Shown here: piece after piece, positions 28,307 to 36,258 of the stretch
Layout of the letters: each line of letters opens with the position of its first letter
Position numbering within the stretch: position 1 is the stretch's first letter
Source: Nitrosomonas sp.
GTDB taxonomy: Bacteria > Pseudomonadota > Gammaproteobacteria > Burkholderiales > Nitrosomonadaceae
Direction of reading: 5' to 3'
Length of the DNA stretch: 55,101 bases
Assembly: GCA_021774265.1 (NCBI GenBank)
Contig: JAJFJG010000015.1
Coordinates: forward strand, 1 to 55,101
Position numbers and translations under genes: made by a program
Notes under the pieces: generated by a model
The model's input: the letters and a program-made list of their open reading frames with translations, nothing else
What the model was told of the DNA's origin: nothing
Databases searched by the model: none

Positions 28307-28542
28307 ACTGTACTGCTTCCATGCATTTGAACACCATAGTCAACGCTGTTTTTCGGTAAACACAATTCTGTGTAACAAATCATTACCAGCAGATCACTAC
28401 TTTCTTCTACGTAAACTCCAGAAATAAACCCTGTTTAAATTTATATAACAAATGAACGGTTATTAACATATTTAATAACAGCTATTTAAAGGGCCCTATA
28501 TAGTAAATATGCAATTTCATTAATTAATCAACAGGGCAAATT

Positions 28543-29358
28543 ATGATTTATCGTAAACATCTATCCAACATGGCTATTGTAAGCGGCTTCAGTCTCTTAT
28601 TGACATGCCTAACAGTGCAGGCTAGCGAGGAACAAAATTTAGAGAACCTTGATTCTGCTGAAGCAAGTAATACAAGCAACACAAGCATGAAAAATACTGA
28701 AAGTTCTCATAACAACAATGACGTTAAATTTGGCCCAGCTAATCTTACATACCAGATAAATGCTAAAAATTTACTAGATATGGATGTTGTCGGTCAGGGT
28801 GATCAAGATATCGGCAAAATTGAAGATTTAATATTGAATTATGATGAAAGCATTACTTATGCAATCGTGTCAATCGGTGGGGTGCTCGGGGTGGGCGATA
28901 AGTTGGTTGCCATCCCACTTGCTGATATGAAAATAAATAAAAAAGAAGAAAGAATTACCACCAATCTATCTGAAGAGCGGCTAGAAAAACTGCCAGATTT
29001 TAAGTTTGAATATGTCGTTGATCGCAATTATCAGACAGACAATCGTCCCGCAGACAGTGGCACGAATAGTAAGTACAGCGCGGCAAAAATAGATTTCTCT
29101 ATTAACGCTAAAAAGCTTTTTGATATGGATGTCTTCGACCAAAATGGAAACAATCTTGGTGGTATTGACGACCTTATCTTAAGTAATGAAAACAAAGTCA
29201 CTTATGCAGTCATGTCAGTGGGTGGTGTGCTCGGTGTCGGCGATAAATTAGTTGCTGTGCCATTTCATAGCTTACAGATAGCCAACGATAAGATTATGTT
29301 ACAAGCCACTGAAGAACAACTAGAACAAGCTTCTGAGTTCGAGTTAAAAGAATCTTAG
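28543..29358 (+). CDS. Secreted protein with two PRC-barrel domains
   Basis: The 271-residue precursor has a signal peptide (about residues 1-27, ending near VQA). After an Asn/Ser-rich linker come two PRC-barrel repeats, about residues 72-150 and 185-265. Each has the same order: INAK-LLDMDV, a DLIL strand, TYA, then GGVLGVGDKLVA. The two share much of their sequence, so they arose by duplication. PRC-barrel proteins bind partners or membranes, and exported ones often appear in stress loci. A short hairpin at 29367-29392 followed by TTTT may end its transcript. It heads a row of small stress genes on the plus strand. Confidence 0.88.
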   Translation: MIYRKHLSNMAIVSGFSLLLTCLTVQASEEQNLENLDSAEASNTSNTSMKNTESSHNNNDVKFGPANLTYQINAKNLLDMDVVGQGDQDIGKIEDLILNYDESITYAIVSIGGVLGVGDKLVAIPLADMKINKKEERITTNLSEERLEKLPDFKFEYVVDRNYQTDNRPADSGTNSKYSAAKIDFSINAKKLFDMDVFDQNGNNLGGIDDLILSNENKVTYAVMSVGGVLGVGDKLVAVPFHSLQIANDKIMLQATEEQLEQASEFELKES

Positions 29359-29429
29359 TTTTTTGTGGTGCGCGTAATAAATTTGGCGCATCGTTTTGAG
29401 TATTACTAACATCAAAAAGGAACATCATT

Positions 29430-29627
29430 ATGAATTGGGATCAAATAAAAGGTAATTGGACGCAAGTTAAAGGAAAGGCGCAGCAACAATGGGGTAAATT
29501 AACTGACGATGACCTTGATGTGATCGAAGGTAAGCGCGAAGAGATGGTTGGCAAAATCCAAGAACGATATGGCATTAGCAAAGAGAAGGCAGAGCAAGAA
29601 GTCGACGATTTTACCAACAAATGTTAA
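29430..29627 (+). CDS. CsbD-family stress protein
   Basis: The 65-residue protein matches the CsbD family throughout: NWDQIKGNWTQVKGK at the start, WGKLTDDDLDVIEGKREE in the middle, and a final GISKEKAEQEVDDF. Members are small, hydrophilic and induced by general stress (sigma-B in Bacillus, YjbJ in E. coli); their biochemical role is unknown. The ATG has AAGGA about nine bases upstream. A hairpin lies just downstream. It shares its location with PRC-barrel, DUF1328 and lipoprotein genes, a frequent grouping in proteobacteria. Confidence 0.95.
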   Translation: MNWDQIKGNWTQVKGKAQQQWGKLTDDDLDVIEGKREEMVGKIQERYGISKEKAEQEVDDFTNKC

Positions 29628-29673
29628 TTTTATTTTGATTCAAATTCGATGGAAGTAAGTTAAAAAGTGTACT

Positions 29674-29709
29674 TTGCCCACTTAAATTGGAAACTTTTTC
29701 AGTGGGCAA
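29674..29709 (+). terminator. Possible terminator after csbD-like gene
   Basis: Nine-base perfect arms TTGCCCACT (29674-29682) and AGTGGGCAA (29701-29709) enclose an 18-base loop. An outer AGTGT/ACACT pair extends the stem after a small bulge. There is no T-run after it, so it may be a Rho-dependent or processing hairpin rather than a classic terminator. Confidence 0.4.
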
Positions 29710-29772
29710 ACACTTCACTTTGTATTTAAATCAATTTTTAGATTTATATGAATCTATATATGGAGAATTATA

Positions 29773-29940
29773 ATGATCAATTTAGCAATTACTTTCTTAG
29801 TTATAGCCGTCATCGCTGCATTATTGGGTGTTACCGGCGTTGCAGGTATGGCTATGGAGATGGCCTGGATCTTGTTTGTTATTGGTATCGTTCTAGCGAT
29901 TGTCTTTTGGGTCATTGGACGACGCCCGCCACCTGTATGA
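29773..29940 (+). CDS. DUF1328 small membrane protein (YtjA-like)
   Basis: A 55-residue frame begins at an ATG with GGAG about eight bases upstream. The product is two hydrophobic helices joined by a short glycine/alanine turn (ALLGVTGVAGMAMEMAWILF) and a basic, proline-ending tail. This matches the DUF1328 family, found next to CsbD-type stress genes in many proteobacteria; its function is unknown. Confidence 0.85.
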   Translation: MINLAITFLVIAVIAALLGVTGVAGMAMEMAWILFVIGIVLAIVFWVIGRRPPPV

Positions 29941-30019
29941 CGTTTTCAAAATCAGGCATAACTAATGTAATGCATTAACACTTCCCAACAACTGTTTTAA
30001 TCAATATGAGGTATTTATA

Positions 30020-30208
30020 ATGAAAGCTATTTTAACAACCCTATTAATATTATCATCACTTATTCTCATAAGTTGTGCGGAGCAAGATGGCCCAGCAGAG
30101 CGAGCGGGTGAAAGTTTAGACGAAGGTATAGAAAATAGCGGCGATGCGATAAGTGACACTTTTGAAGATGCAGGTGATGAGATTGAAGATGCCACAGATG
30201 GGTATTAA
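30020..30208 (+). CDS. Small acidic lipoprotein
   Basis: The 62-residue precursor has a lipoprotein signal ending in LILISC (Cys19), then a strongly acidic mature part of about 44 residues with spaced glycines and repeated DxxEDAxD units. The pattern of a short lipobox plus amphipathic acidic helix recalls small envelope-stress lipoproteins such as entericidin-like proteins, but I cannot name the family. It follows the DUF1328 gene by 79 bases with its own weak ribosome site and ends before the convergent Crp/Fnr gene. Confidence 0.75.
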   Translation: MKAILTTLLILSSLILISCAEQDGPAERAGESLDEGIENSGDAISDTFEDAGDEIEDATDGY

Positions 30209-30327
30209 CAGTCTCATTATTAAAATCTTCGCGAACTGATCAGTTGTAACTCGTACAGTGATTCGACAGGTTCTTAAGTGATCTAATGATCTGGCCATCG
30301 AAAGTTTTAAGTGTTTTAAACTTGCAA

Positions 30328-30351
30328 CTCCCCGTGGCTTGCCACGGGGAG
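30328..30351. terminator. Hairpin between convergent genes (repeat copy 2)
   Basis: Perfect 11-base arms CTCCCCGTGGC and GCCACGGGGAG flank two T residues; in RNA the loop would open to about four bases. It lies between a plus-strand lipoprotein gene and a minus-strand Crp/Fnr gene, the right place for a two-way terminator, although only a weak TTATTTATT follows. Its core matches the hairpin at 4763-4785. Confidence 0.55.
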
Positions 30352-30356
30352 CTTAT

Positions 30357-31187
30357 TTATTTGAATCTTTTGTTATACATAGCTTCTTGAGCTAACAGTA
30401 CATTATTAGCATCCAAATTTTCAATAATAGCGGAGAGATTTTTTATCTGTTCCATATAAAAGACCTCATATTCGGCAAGCTGCTTTAATTTATCGATATC
30501 CAGTAGTGTTGCCACTCTATAAGTCATGCTGATGAGATTATCCATACGCAACTTTCTCAAAGTTCTGTTCATGTGCACGAAGCTTAAACCTAGCGTGTCT
30601 GCTAGTAATTGTTGTGAAATAGGCATGGGAAAACTTTTATTTTCAGTTTCACCAATGACTTTCATTCGATGAAATAATTCCAACAGCAAATGTGCAGTAC
30701 GTTTATAAGCCGATCGTCGACCAATACGCACAACCTGTTCTGCAATTACTGAGTCATCATGCCCTAGCATCCACACATAAAGAAGACTTAATTTGGGTTG
30801 GGTGGAAAATACTTCAACCAAGTATTCAGGTTTAAATACACATACCTCTAGATGTGTAATGCTTGCAACAGAATAACCTATTTTTGGGAGAATTACGGCA
30901 AACGGGTTGATAACATCCCCGGGCAAATAATAATTAATTATCTGCCGACTCCCGTCGCTCAACTCGTAGAAGCGATAGGCCCAACCTTTTGTTACTACGA
31001 TGCATTCTTTTTGCAAGTCGCCTTGACGCAGAAAAATAGTACGCTCATCAATAAAACGTGTATGTTCGTGCATCTTCATCAGCACTGCAATTTCTTCTAT
31101 ATTGAGTGACTGCAAATAAAGAAGTCTTCTTATCAATGGCGGAAAATATTTGCCTGGTATCTCATTAGCTACTGGCTTTGTTTCCAT
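30357..31187 (-). CDS. Crp/Fnr-family transcriptional regulator
   Basis: The 276-residue protein has a cyclic-nucleotide-binding-like domain at about residues 40-140 (FLRQGDLQKECIVVTKGWAYRFYELSDG order), a dimer helix, and a winged helix-turn-helix near 195-225 (ISQQLLADTLGLSFVHMNRTLRKL). About 45 extra helical residues follow the usual end. No FNR-type cysteine cluster is present. The gene faces the row of CsbD/PRC/DUF1328 genes and may control them. A palindrome TTGTC-N7-GACAA lies 27-43 bases upstream of its start and may be an autoregulatory site. Confidence 0.88.
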   Translation of the reverse strand: METKPVANEIPGKYFPPLIRRLLYLQSLNIEEIAVLMKMHEHTRFIDERTIFLRQGDLQKECIVVTKGWAYRFYELSDGSRQIINYYLPGDVINPFAVILPKIGYSVASITHLEVCVFKPEYLVEVFSTQPKLSLLYVWMLGHDDSVIAEQVVRIGRRSAYKRTAHLLLELFHRMKVIGETENKSFPMPISQQLLADTLGLSFVHMNRTLRKLRMDNLISMTYRVATLLDIDKLKQLAEYEVFYMEQIKNLSAIIENLDANNVLLAQEAMYNKRFK

Positions 31188-31732
31188 TTGAAGCCTCTCA
31201 ATTTGAAATTTTATTGTCTCAAATTGACAATGAATGAGCTTTGGTACAGATTATCAATTACAGACTTTTATTGATAGTCATTTGGTTGTTGTTTTAACGT
31301 GCATTTCAGGTTTTTCTTAGCCGATTCACTTGTGCGTTTTTTTGCATAGCAGTATGAACTATACTATTTTCAATTATTAATTGCGCGAACGTAATTCTCC
31401 CTTGTATTTAATATTCGTCTTTTCTTCAATCCAACCGAGTAATATTGATACAGGTTGTGTAATAGTCAATTACAGTTGGGTACTTTTTAGGCAGTTTTTT
31501 TATAAAAAATGTACACTCAAATTACATAAGCGATTGGTATTTTGAGAACGTACGTTTCCCCATTGTAGAAAGTCAGGCTCCAGCTTTCTCCGCCAAAATG
31601 TCGGTCGAGGCTTTTCACTGAAATTGTATAATTTCTAGTGTGTATTTAGGGCTTAGTTATTTTGTTGCGTGTTCATGTTCACCGCTAATGATATTGTAAA
31701 TTTGCTTCTAAAGTGTTCTGTTGCATTAACAT
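31188..31732. other. 545-bp intergenic region, no gene seen
   Basis: Apart from the palindrome near the Crp/Fnr start at its left end, I see no gene, RNA or repeat here. Frames on both strands are short and broken. It separates the stress gene row from the DUF1415-dbpA pair. Confidence 0.45.
31214..31230. promoter_or_regulatory. Putative Crp/Fnr-type operator
   Basis: TTGTC and GACAA form an inverted repeat with seven bases between, 27-43 bases before the start of the Crp/Fnr gene at 31187. Half-sites of this kind are known for Crp/Fnr proteins, though the spacing is not the standard one. Autoregulation is an inference. Confidence 0.3.
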
Positions 31733-32290
31733 TTAGTTGCGGCCGGGACTATCTAAACAAGCCTGGATGATTGCTTGCAGTTTGTCTTGTCCAGAGCGAT
31801 TCATCAGTTCAATATTACGCACGGGAATTTGATTGATATCTGGATAATCGGCGATGACGCGTTCAAGGCTTTTCTCTCGAAGAAGGTGCAGCAGAGGATA
31901 AGGTGAACGGTTTGTGTAGTTTTCCGCATCATCAGGGTTTGTACCGCTAAACTGGTAGTTAGGATGAAAGCTGGCAATCTGATAGATGCCACCCATTCGT
32001 AATTGTGCTATAAAACGGTCGGAAAAATTCAGAAACTGGTTGTAATCATCAAAGTCCTGCAGTACCTTTGGATGAATTAACAACGTGGTTTCAACTGAAG
32101 AGTCGCTATCCAGGAATTCCAATTCAGCTTGCAATGCCGCCATCAACTCATCATCCGTTGTCGCCTCTGTCACAGTGAAACGCACCCGGTTCTTCGCCAA
32201 TTCGCGCTTGGCAAATGGGCAGAGATTCATGCCAACAATCAAGGTTTCTACCCACTGTCGCACGGCTGCAATTATTTTATCGTTTTCCAT
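31733..32290 (-). CDS. DUF1415 family protein
   Basis: The 185-residue protein matches DUF1415 end to end. It shows VRQWVETLIVGMNLCPFAKRE near the start (with Cys24), a TTLLIHP strand, the FHPNYQFSG segment and the late SPYPLLHLLREKSL block. The family is common in proteobacteria and of unknown function. The conserved Cys and His residues (IASFHPNYQF) hint at metal or thiol chemistry, but nothing is proven. It lies 15 bases after dbpA on the same strand and is probably co-transcribed. Confidence 0.88.
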   Translation of the reverse strand: MENDKIIAAVRQWVETLIVGMNLCPFAKRELAKNRVRFTVTEATTDDELMAALQAELEFLDSDSSVETTLLIHPKVLQDFDDYNQFLNFSDRFIAQLRMGGIYQIASFHPNYQFSGTNPDDAENYTNRSPYPLLHLLREKSLERVIADYPDINQIPVRNIELMNRSGQDKLQAIIQACLDSPGRN

Positions 32291-32305
32291 AAACTTTTCT
32301 TGACG

Positions 32306-33730
32306 CTACAACGCACGTACTTTTACCGTTTTACCTTTAATTTTCCCAGCTGACAATTTCCGCGTAGCTTCACGAGAAATGTCGCGTGCCACGGCAACAT
32401 AAGTCGACTGATCGGTTACGGTGATTTTTCCGACTTGTTCGCGTGTGAAGCCTGCTCCACTAGTGAGCGCGCCCAATACATCTCCGGGGCGAATTTTCTC
32501 TTTGCGCCCACCGAGTATTTGTAGTGTCACCATCGGTGACGCCAGCGGAGTGTTGTTTTCACTTTGCAGTGTGGCTACGTCATGCCATTCTGGTTCGGAA
32601 CCTAGCATCTTTGTAATCTCCACAACTCGGGGCATTTCAGAAAGACTACACAGGCTCAATGCCCAGCCGTTTTCATCAGCGCGACCTGTGCGGCCAATAC
32701 GATGTATATATATTTCTGGGTCGGCTGTTACGTCGACATTAATGACAGCTTCAAGTTGCGTGATATCCAAGCCACGTGCGGCCACATCGGTTGCCACCAA
32801 TACCGAGCAGCTACGATTGGCAAACTGTATTAGCACTTGATCCCTTTCACGTTGTTCGAGGTCGCCATTCAGAGTCAGTGCATTTATGCCTTGCGCCTGC
32901 AATATTTCGAGCAAATCACGACACTGCTGCTTGGTGTTACAAAATGCCAGCGTGCTGATGGGACGATAGTGCTTAAGCAATAACGCAACCGTCTGCAAGC
33001 GTGATACATTTTCTATTTCGTAGAAACGCTGGCGTATCTTGTGTTCCTCGTGTTGCTCTAGCAGTTTCACTTCACGTGGATTGCGTAAGAATTGTCGCGC
33101 CAGTCCGGCGATACCTTTGGGGTAGGTTGCTGAGAACAGTAATGTTTGACGTTCAATCGGACAGTGCTTTACAACAAATGAAATGTCATCATAAAAACCC
33201 ATATCCAACATGCGATCAGCTTCATCAAAAACTAAGGTGTTCAGTGCTTCTAGGTTTAGGGTATTGCGTTGCAAATGATCCATAATACGTCCGGGTGTGC
33301 CAACAACAATATGTGCACCATGCGCCAAACTGGATACTTGCGGACGCATGGTACTACCGCCACACAGCGTAAGAATTTTGATGTTGTCAGCAAATCGTGC
33401 CAGGCGGCGAAGCTCCTGCGTCACTTGATCAGCTAATTCTCGCGTTGGACACAGCACCATGGCTTGTACTGCAAAGTGGCGTGGATTCAGGTTGGTCAAC
33501 AGTGCCAACGCAAATGCGGCTGTTTTACCGCTACCTGTTTTGGCTTGCGCAATTAGATCATGACCTGCCAACGTAATCGGTAAACTAGCCGCTTGAATTG
33601 GCGTCATCGTTAAGTATTTGAGCTGCTGCAATGTTGTCAGTAATTTTGGCGACAACGACAATTCATTAAAAAACTGCCCGCCAGAATTTTCTAGGGGAGA
33701 AGGTGTTGTTTGGGAAGTCTCATTATTCAT
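32306..33730 (-). CDS. dbpA: ATP-dependent RNA helicase DbpA
   Basis: The 474-residue protein has the full DEAD-box set: the Q motif before AKTGSGKT, then PTRELA, TPGR, DEAD, SAT and, in the second domain, ARGLD and HRIGRTGR. After residue 395 comes the RNA-binding domain that marks DbpA (MVTLQILGGRKEKIRPGDVL and a basic end). DbpA acts on hairpin 92 of 23S rRNA during 50S assembly. Length is close to the E. coli protein (457). It heads a two-gene unit with DUF1415. Confidence 0.93.
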   Translation of the reverse strand: MNNETSQTTPSPLENSGGQFFNELSLSPKLLTTLQQLKYLTMTPIQAASLPITLAGHDLIAQAKTGSGKTAAFALALLTNLNPRHFAVQAMVLCPTRELADQVTQELRRLARFADNIKILTLCGGSTMRPQVSSLAHGAHIVVGTPGRIMDHLQRNTLNLEALNTLVFDEADRMLDMGFYDDISFVVKHCPIERQTLLFSATYPKGIAGLARQFLRNPREVKLLEQHEEHKIRQRFYEIENVSRLQTVALLLKHYRPISTLAFCNTKQQCRDLLEILQAQGINALTLNGDLEQRERDQVLIQFANRSCSVLVATDVAARGLDITQLEAVINVDVTADPEIYIHRIGRTGRADENGWALSLCSLSEMPRVVEITKMLGSEPEWHDVATLQSENNTPLASPMVTLQILGGRKEKIRPGDVLGALTSGAGFTREQVGKITVTDQSTYVAVARDISREATRKLSAGKIKGKTVKVRAL

Positions 33731-33824
33731 CCGTAATTATCCCAGCTTTCAAGTGATAATGTTAGCTGATCAGGTCGTGAGTTGGGAGACTGCAGGCCAA
33801 GCGCAAAAAAAGTGCCCGGTTTTA

Positions 33825-33964
33825 GGGCGCCTCTAAAGCCCATATTTCTTCACAATACTGCGTTGTTCAAAAAAAATAATTCCTTACATATCAATAATAT
33901 GCTGCGTCTATATTTTTTGTTCTCGCCTTGTCTCGTCTAGAAAAATGAATTTTTAGAGGTGCCC
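33825..33964. mobile_element. MITE-like element, copy 2 (140 bp)
   Basis: Terminal repeats GGGCGCCTCTAAA and TTTAGAGGTGCCC differ at one position and bound 140 bases of AT-rich, non-coding sequence. The inner part shares TTACATATCAATAATATGC and the order of flanking blocks with copy 1 at 28172-28306, in the same orientation. It lies between dbpA and the htrA-like gene, outside both reading frames, so it could carry promoter or terminator signals for them. Confidence 0.75.
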
Positions 33965-34154
33965 ATTAGTTGGTCATTACAAGTTACAATGTGTTGCTGG
34001 AAAAGAATGATCCTGCAGGTTATGTGCGTCAGGTAACTCTCTACCATGTAGATTGTATTTCTGGAGACCTTGCTATTAAGAAGGGTTTCTCTTTTTATTT
34101 AGTATGTGAAATCTTGTTCAGTAAAGTGTTTAATGTTTAAGGAGTCATTGTTCT

Positions 34155-35300
34155 ATGCCTGCTAATGGCCAATTTTTTGCGCGTCTAGTTTGGTTCATAT
34201 TGGTCGTTGCTGTTTTAATGCTACTTTTCCGTAGCATACTGCTTCCAATTAATTGGTCGAGTTTGTTTTCGTCCGGTTCTCAGCAAAATGTGATGCCCAG
34301 AATAGTTGAAGCGCGTGGCAATCTGGCGCAAGATGAACAAAGTACGATTGAGTTATTTGAGAATTCTCGTGGATCGGTGGTATTTATTACCACTCATCAG
34401 CGTGTAATGGATCTCTGGACGCGGAACATAGATTCAGTTCTAAGTGGTACAGGTTCGGGTTTTATTTGGGATGATGCTGGTCACATTGTTACCAATTTCC
34501 ATGTAATAAAAAGTGCCAATGAAGCAATTGTGCGTCTTGCGGATGGACGTGACTATAAAGCATCATTGGTGGGTAGCAGTCCCGCACATGACATCTCGGT
34601 GCTAAGGGTTGGTATTGGTATTCAACGTCCTACTCCTGTACCACTAGGTACGAGTCATGATCTTAAAGTGGGGCAGAAGGTATTTGCTATTGGCAACCCA
34701 TTCGGTTTGGACTGGACGCTGACGACAGGTATTGTTTCTGCGCTTGATCGTTCTTTGCCCGGTGAAGATGGGCGTCATATTGATAATCTAATTCAGACCG
34801 ATGCGGCGATTAATCCGGGGAACTCAGGTGGGCCGTTGCTTGATTCTGCAGGGCGACTTATCGGTATTAATACAATGATTTATAGCACATCTGGTGCTAG
34901 TGCTGGCATTGGCTTTGCTGTGCCGGTGGATACAGTTAATCGCGTGGTGCCTCAGCTAATCAGTCGTGGAAAATATATTCGCCCAGGTTTGGGAATTACA
35001 GTTGATAGTACACTGAATAATCGTTTAATCGGAATGTTGGAGATCAAGGGGGTTGTTATTCTTAGCGTTGGCCCTGGTACAGCAGCAGAAAAAGCCGGTC
35101 TCAAAGGCGCGACGATTTCTAGGGATGGTCGAGTAAAACCGGGGGATGTTATCGTTGCGCTGGATGGCGATTTGATTGAATCGGTTGATGAGTTATTGTC
35201 AAAATTAGATAAATATAAAGTAGGTGATGTAGTGCAAGTCACTGTTTTAAGGGAGGGAGGCGAGATTAAGCTTCCAGTTGCGCTGCAACCTGGGGTGTAG
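34155..35300 (+). CDS. HtrA/DegS-type serine protease with one PDZ domain
   Basis: The 381-residue protein has an N-terminal membrane anchor (about residues 10-28) and a trypsin-like domain with the triad His116 (TNFHV), Asp146 (AHDISV) and Ser224 (GNSGGP). One PDZ domain covers about residues 280-375. A single PDZ and an uncleaved anchor resemble DegS more than DegP. Such enzymes work in the periplasm on misfolded or regulatory proteins. GGAG lies ten bases before the ATG. The gene is alone between MITE copy 2 and a convergent glycosylase gene. No sigma-E or rseA gene is near. Confidence 0.9.
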   Translation: MPANGQFFARLVWFILVVAVLMLLFRSILLPINWSSLFSSGSQQNVMPRIVEARGNLAQDEQSTIELFENSRGSVVFITTHQRVMDLWTRNIDSVLSGTGSGFIWDDAGHIVTNFHVIKSANEAIVRLADGRDYKASLVGSSPAHDISVLRVGIGIQRPTPVPLGTSHDLKVGQKVFAIGNPFGLDWTLTTGIVSALDRSLPGEDGRHIDNLIQTDAAINPGNSGGPLLDSAGRLIGINTMIYSTSGASAGIGFAVPVDTVNRVVPQLISRGKYIRPGLGITVDSTLNNRLIGMLEIKGVVILSVGPGTAAEKAGLKGATISRDGRVKPGDVIVALDGDLIESVDELLSKLDKYKVGDVVQVTVLREGGEIKLPVALQPGV

Positions 35301-35352
35301 TTAGATAGTCGTTTAGTATAAAAAGTCATTGATTGTTTGATGATTTCTTGAG

Positions 35353-35967
35353 TTAGTAAGCAACTGGTGAAGGGTCGAGGCTGCGCCATAAATGCCATGT
35401 CGCGACAGTGCACCAAGGTTGCCATTGCTTAGCAAGTTTACGTATAGCGTCTTTGTCAATTGGTTGGTTGGCATTGTAATGAAAGCTGATTGCGCGTTGT
35501 AACCCGATGTCATCTAGCGGCAAGATATTGGGGCGTAGCATATGAAAAATCAGAAACATTTCTGCTGTCCAATGTCCAATGCCTTTCACTTGTATCAATT
35601 GAGCAATAATGGCTTCATCGCTCATCTCATGCCATGTAGTTTCATTCCACGTTTTTTCTATGAAGTGTCGAGAAAGGTCTTGTAGATAAGTCACTTTTCT
35701 TTGGGATAATCCGCAGCTGCGTAATAAGTCGATATTGCTGTCATATATTACTTGAGCTGTCATTTGTGGTGCCTTAACGATGATCTTTTGCCATACGCTT
35801 TCAGCCGCTTTAACAGATATTTGTTGGCCCACGATTGAGCGTGCGAGAGTCGTAAAGGCGTCCCCTCGCGAGCTGAGAGTCGCTTCTCCAGCATGTTGCA
35901 CGAGTTTGTGCATGACGTCATCTTGTGTAGCTAATTCTAGTTTGGCCTGCTTCCAATAAAATGGCAT
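35353..35967 (-). CDS. DNA-3-methyladenine glycosylase (HhH-GPD family)
   Basis: The 204-residue protein belongs to the helix-hairpin-helix GPD glycosylases: FTTLARSIVGQQIS near residue 40, the hairpin IQVKGIGHWTA at 125-135, and the catalytic Asp in LPLDDIGL (Asp153). It lacks the N-terminal domain of E. coli AlkA, as do many short AlkA-type enzymes. It would remove alkylated purines from DNA to start base excision repair. It is convergent with the htrA-like gene and divergent from the dcw cluster. Confidence 0.9.
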   Translation of the reverse strand: MPFYWKQAKLELATQDDVMHKLVQHAGEATLSSRGDAFTTLARSIVGQQISVKAAESVWQKIIVKAPQMTAQVIYDSNIDLLRSCGLSQRKVTYLQDLSRHFIEKTWNETTWHEMSDEAIIAQLIQVKGIGHWTAEMFLIFHMLRPNILPLDDIGLQRAISFHYNANQPIDKDAIRKLAKQWQPWCTVATWHLWRSLDPSPVAY

Positions 35968-36164
35968 TGTCAGTGGGGTTGGTTAATTAAAAAGATAAAG
36001 GGGTAAATTGGGGCTATATTCTGATTAAAACATCATTCTGGATCATAAGTTACATTCATTTATATTGCTATCTATCTTATTTTAAAAATAAATCCATTAG
36101 GTGGTTGTTGTTTTTTATTTTGTCTTTAAACCCTTGTCATATCAAAGAAAATCCATTGCTTCAC

Positions 36165-36191
36165 TTGACTGATGTCTAGTTATTATATAAA
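36165..36191 (+). promoter_or_regulatory. Likely promoter of the dcw cluster
   Basis: TTGACT at 36165-36170 and TATAAA at 36186-36191 form a sigma-70-like pair with 15 bases between, just upstream of the MraZ operator repeats. The spacing is short, so a slightly shifted -10 in the AT-rich run is possible. Transcription from here would reach the first gene, mraZ, after about 60 bases of leader. Confidence 0.5.
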
Positions 36192-36226
36192 GTGGGAAGA
36201 AGTGGTGCAAAGTGGGCTAAAGTGCA
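36192..36226 (+). promoter_or_regulatory. MraZ operator repeats (GTGGG every 10 bp)
   Basis: GTGGG (36192), GTGGT (36202), GTGGG (36212) and a weaker GTGCA (36222) occur at an exact 10-base period, so they lie on one face of the helix. MraZ is known to bind three or more GTGGG-type repeats upstream of its own gene and repress the dcw cluster. The position right after the promoter fits repression. Confidence 0.88.
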
Positions 36227-36258
36227 AAATAACTTTTCCTTATTAGTGAGGCGATAAA

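Larger units (their letters stand above)
27313..28542. other. 1.2-kb region of insertion-sequence debris after der
   Basis: No intact gene lies here. It holds two minus-strand fragments of IS3-family transposases (27506-27715 and 27741-27960), stretches of AT-rich sequence without features, and a 135-base MITE-like element (28172-28306). The promoter of the PRC-barrel gene should lie in 28400-28540. The region has the look of repeated insertion and decay. Confidence 0.7.
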
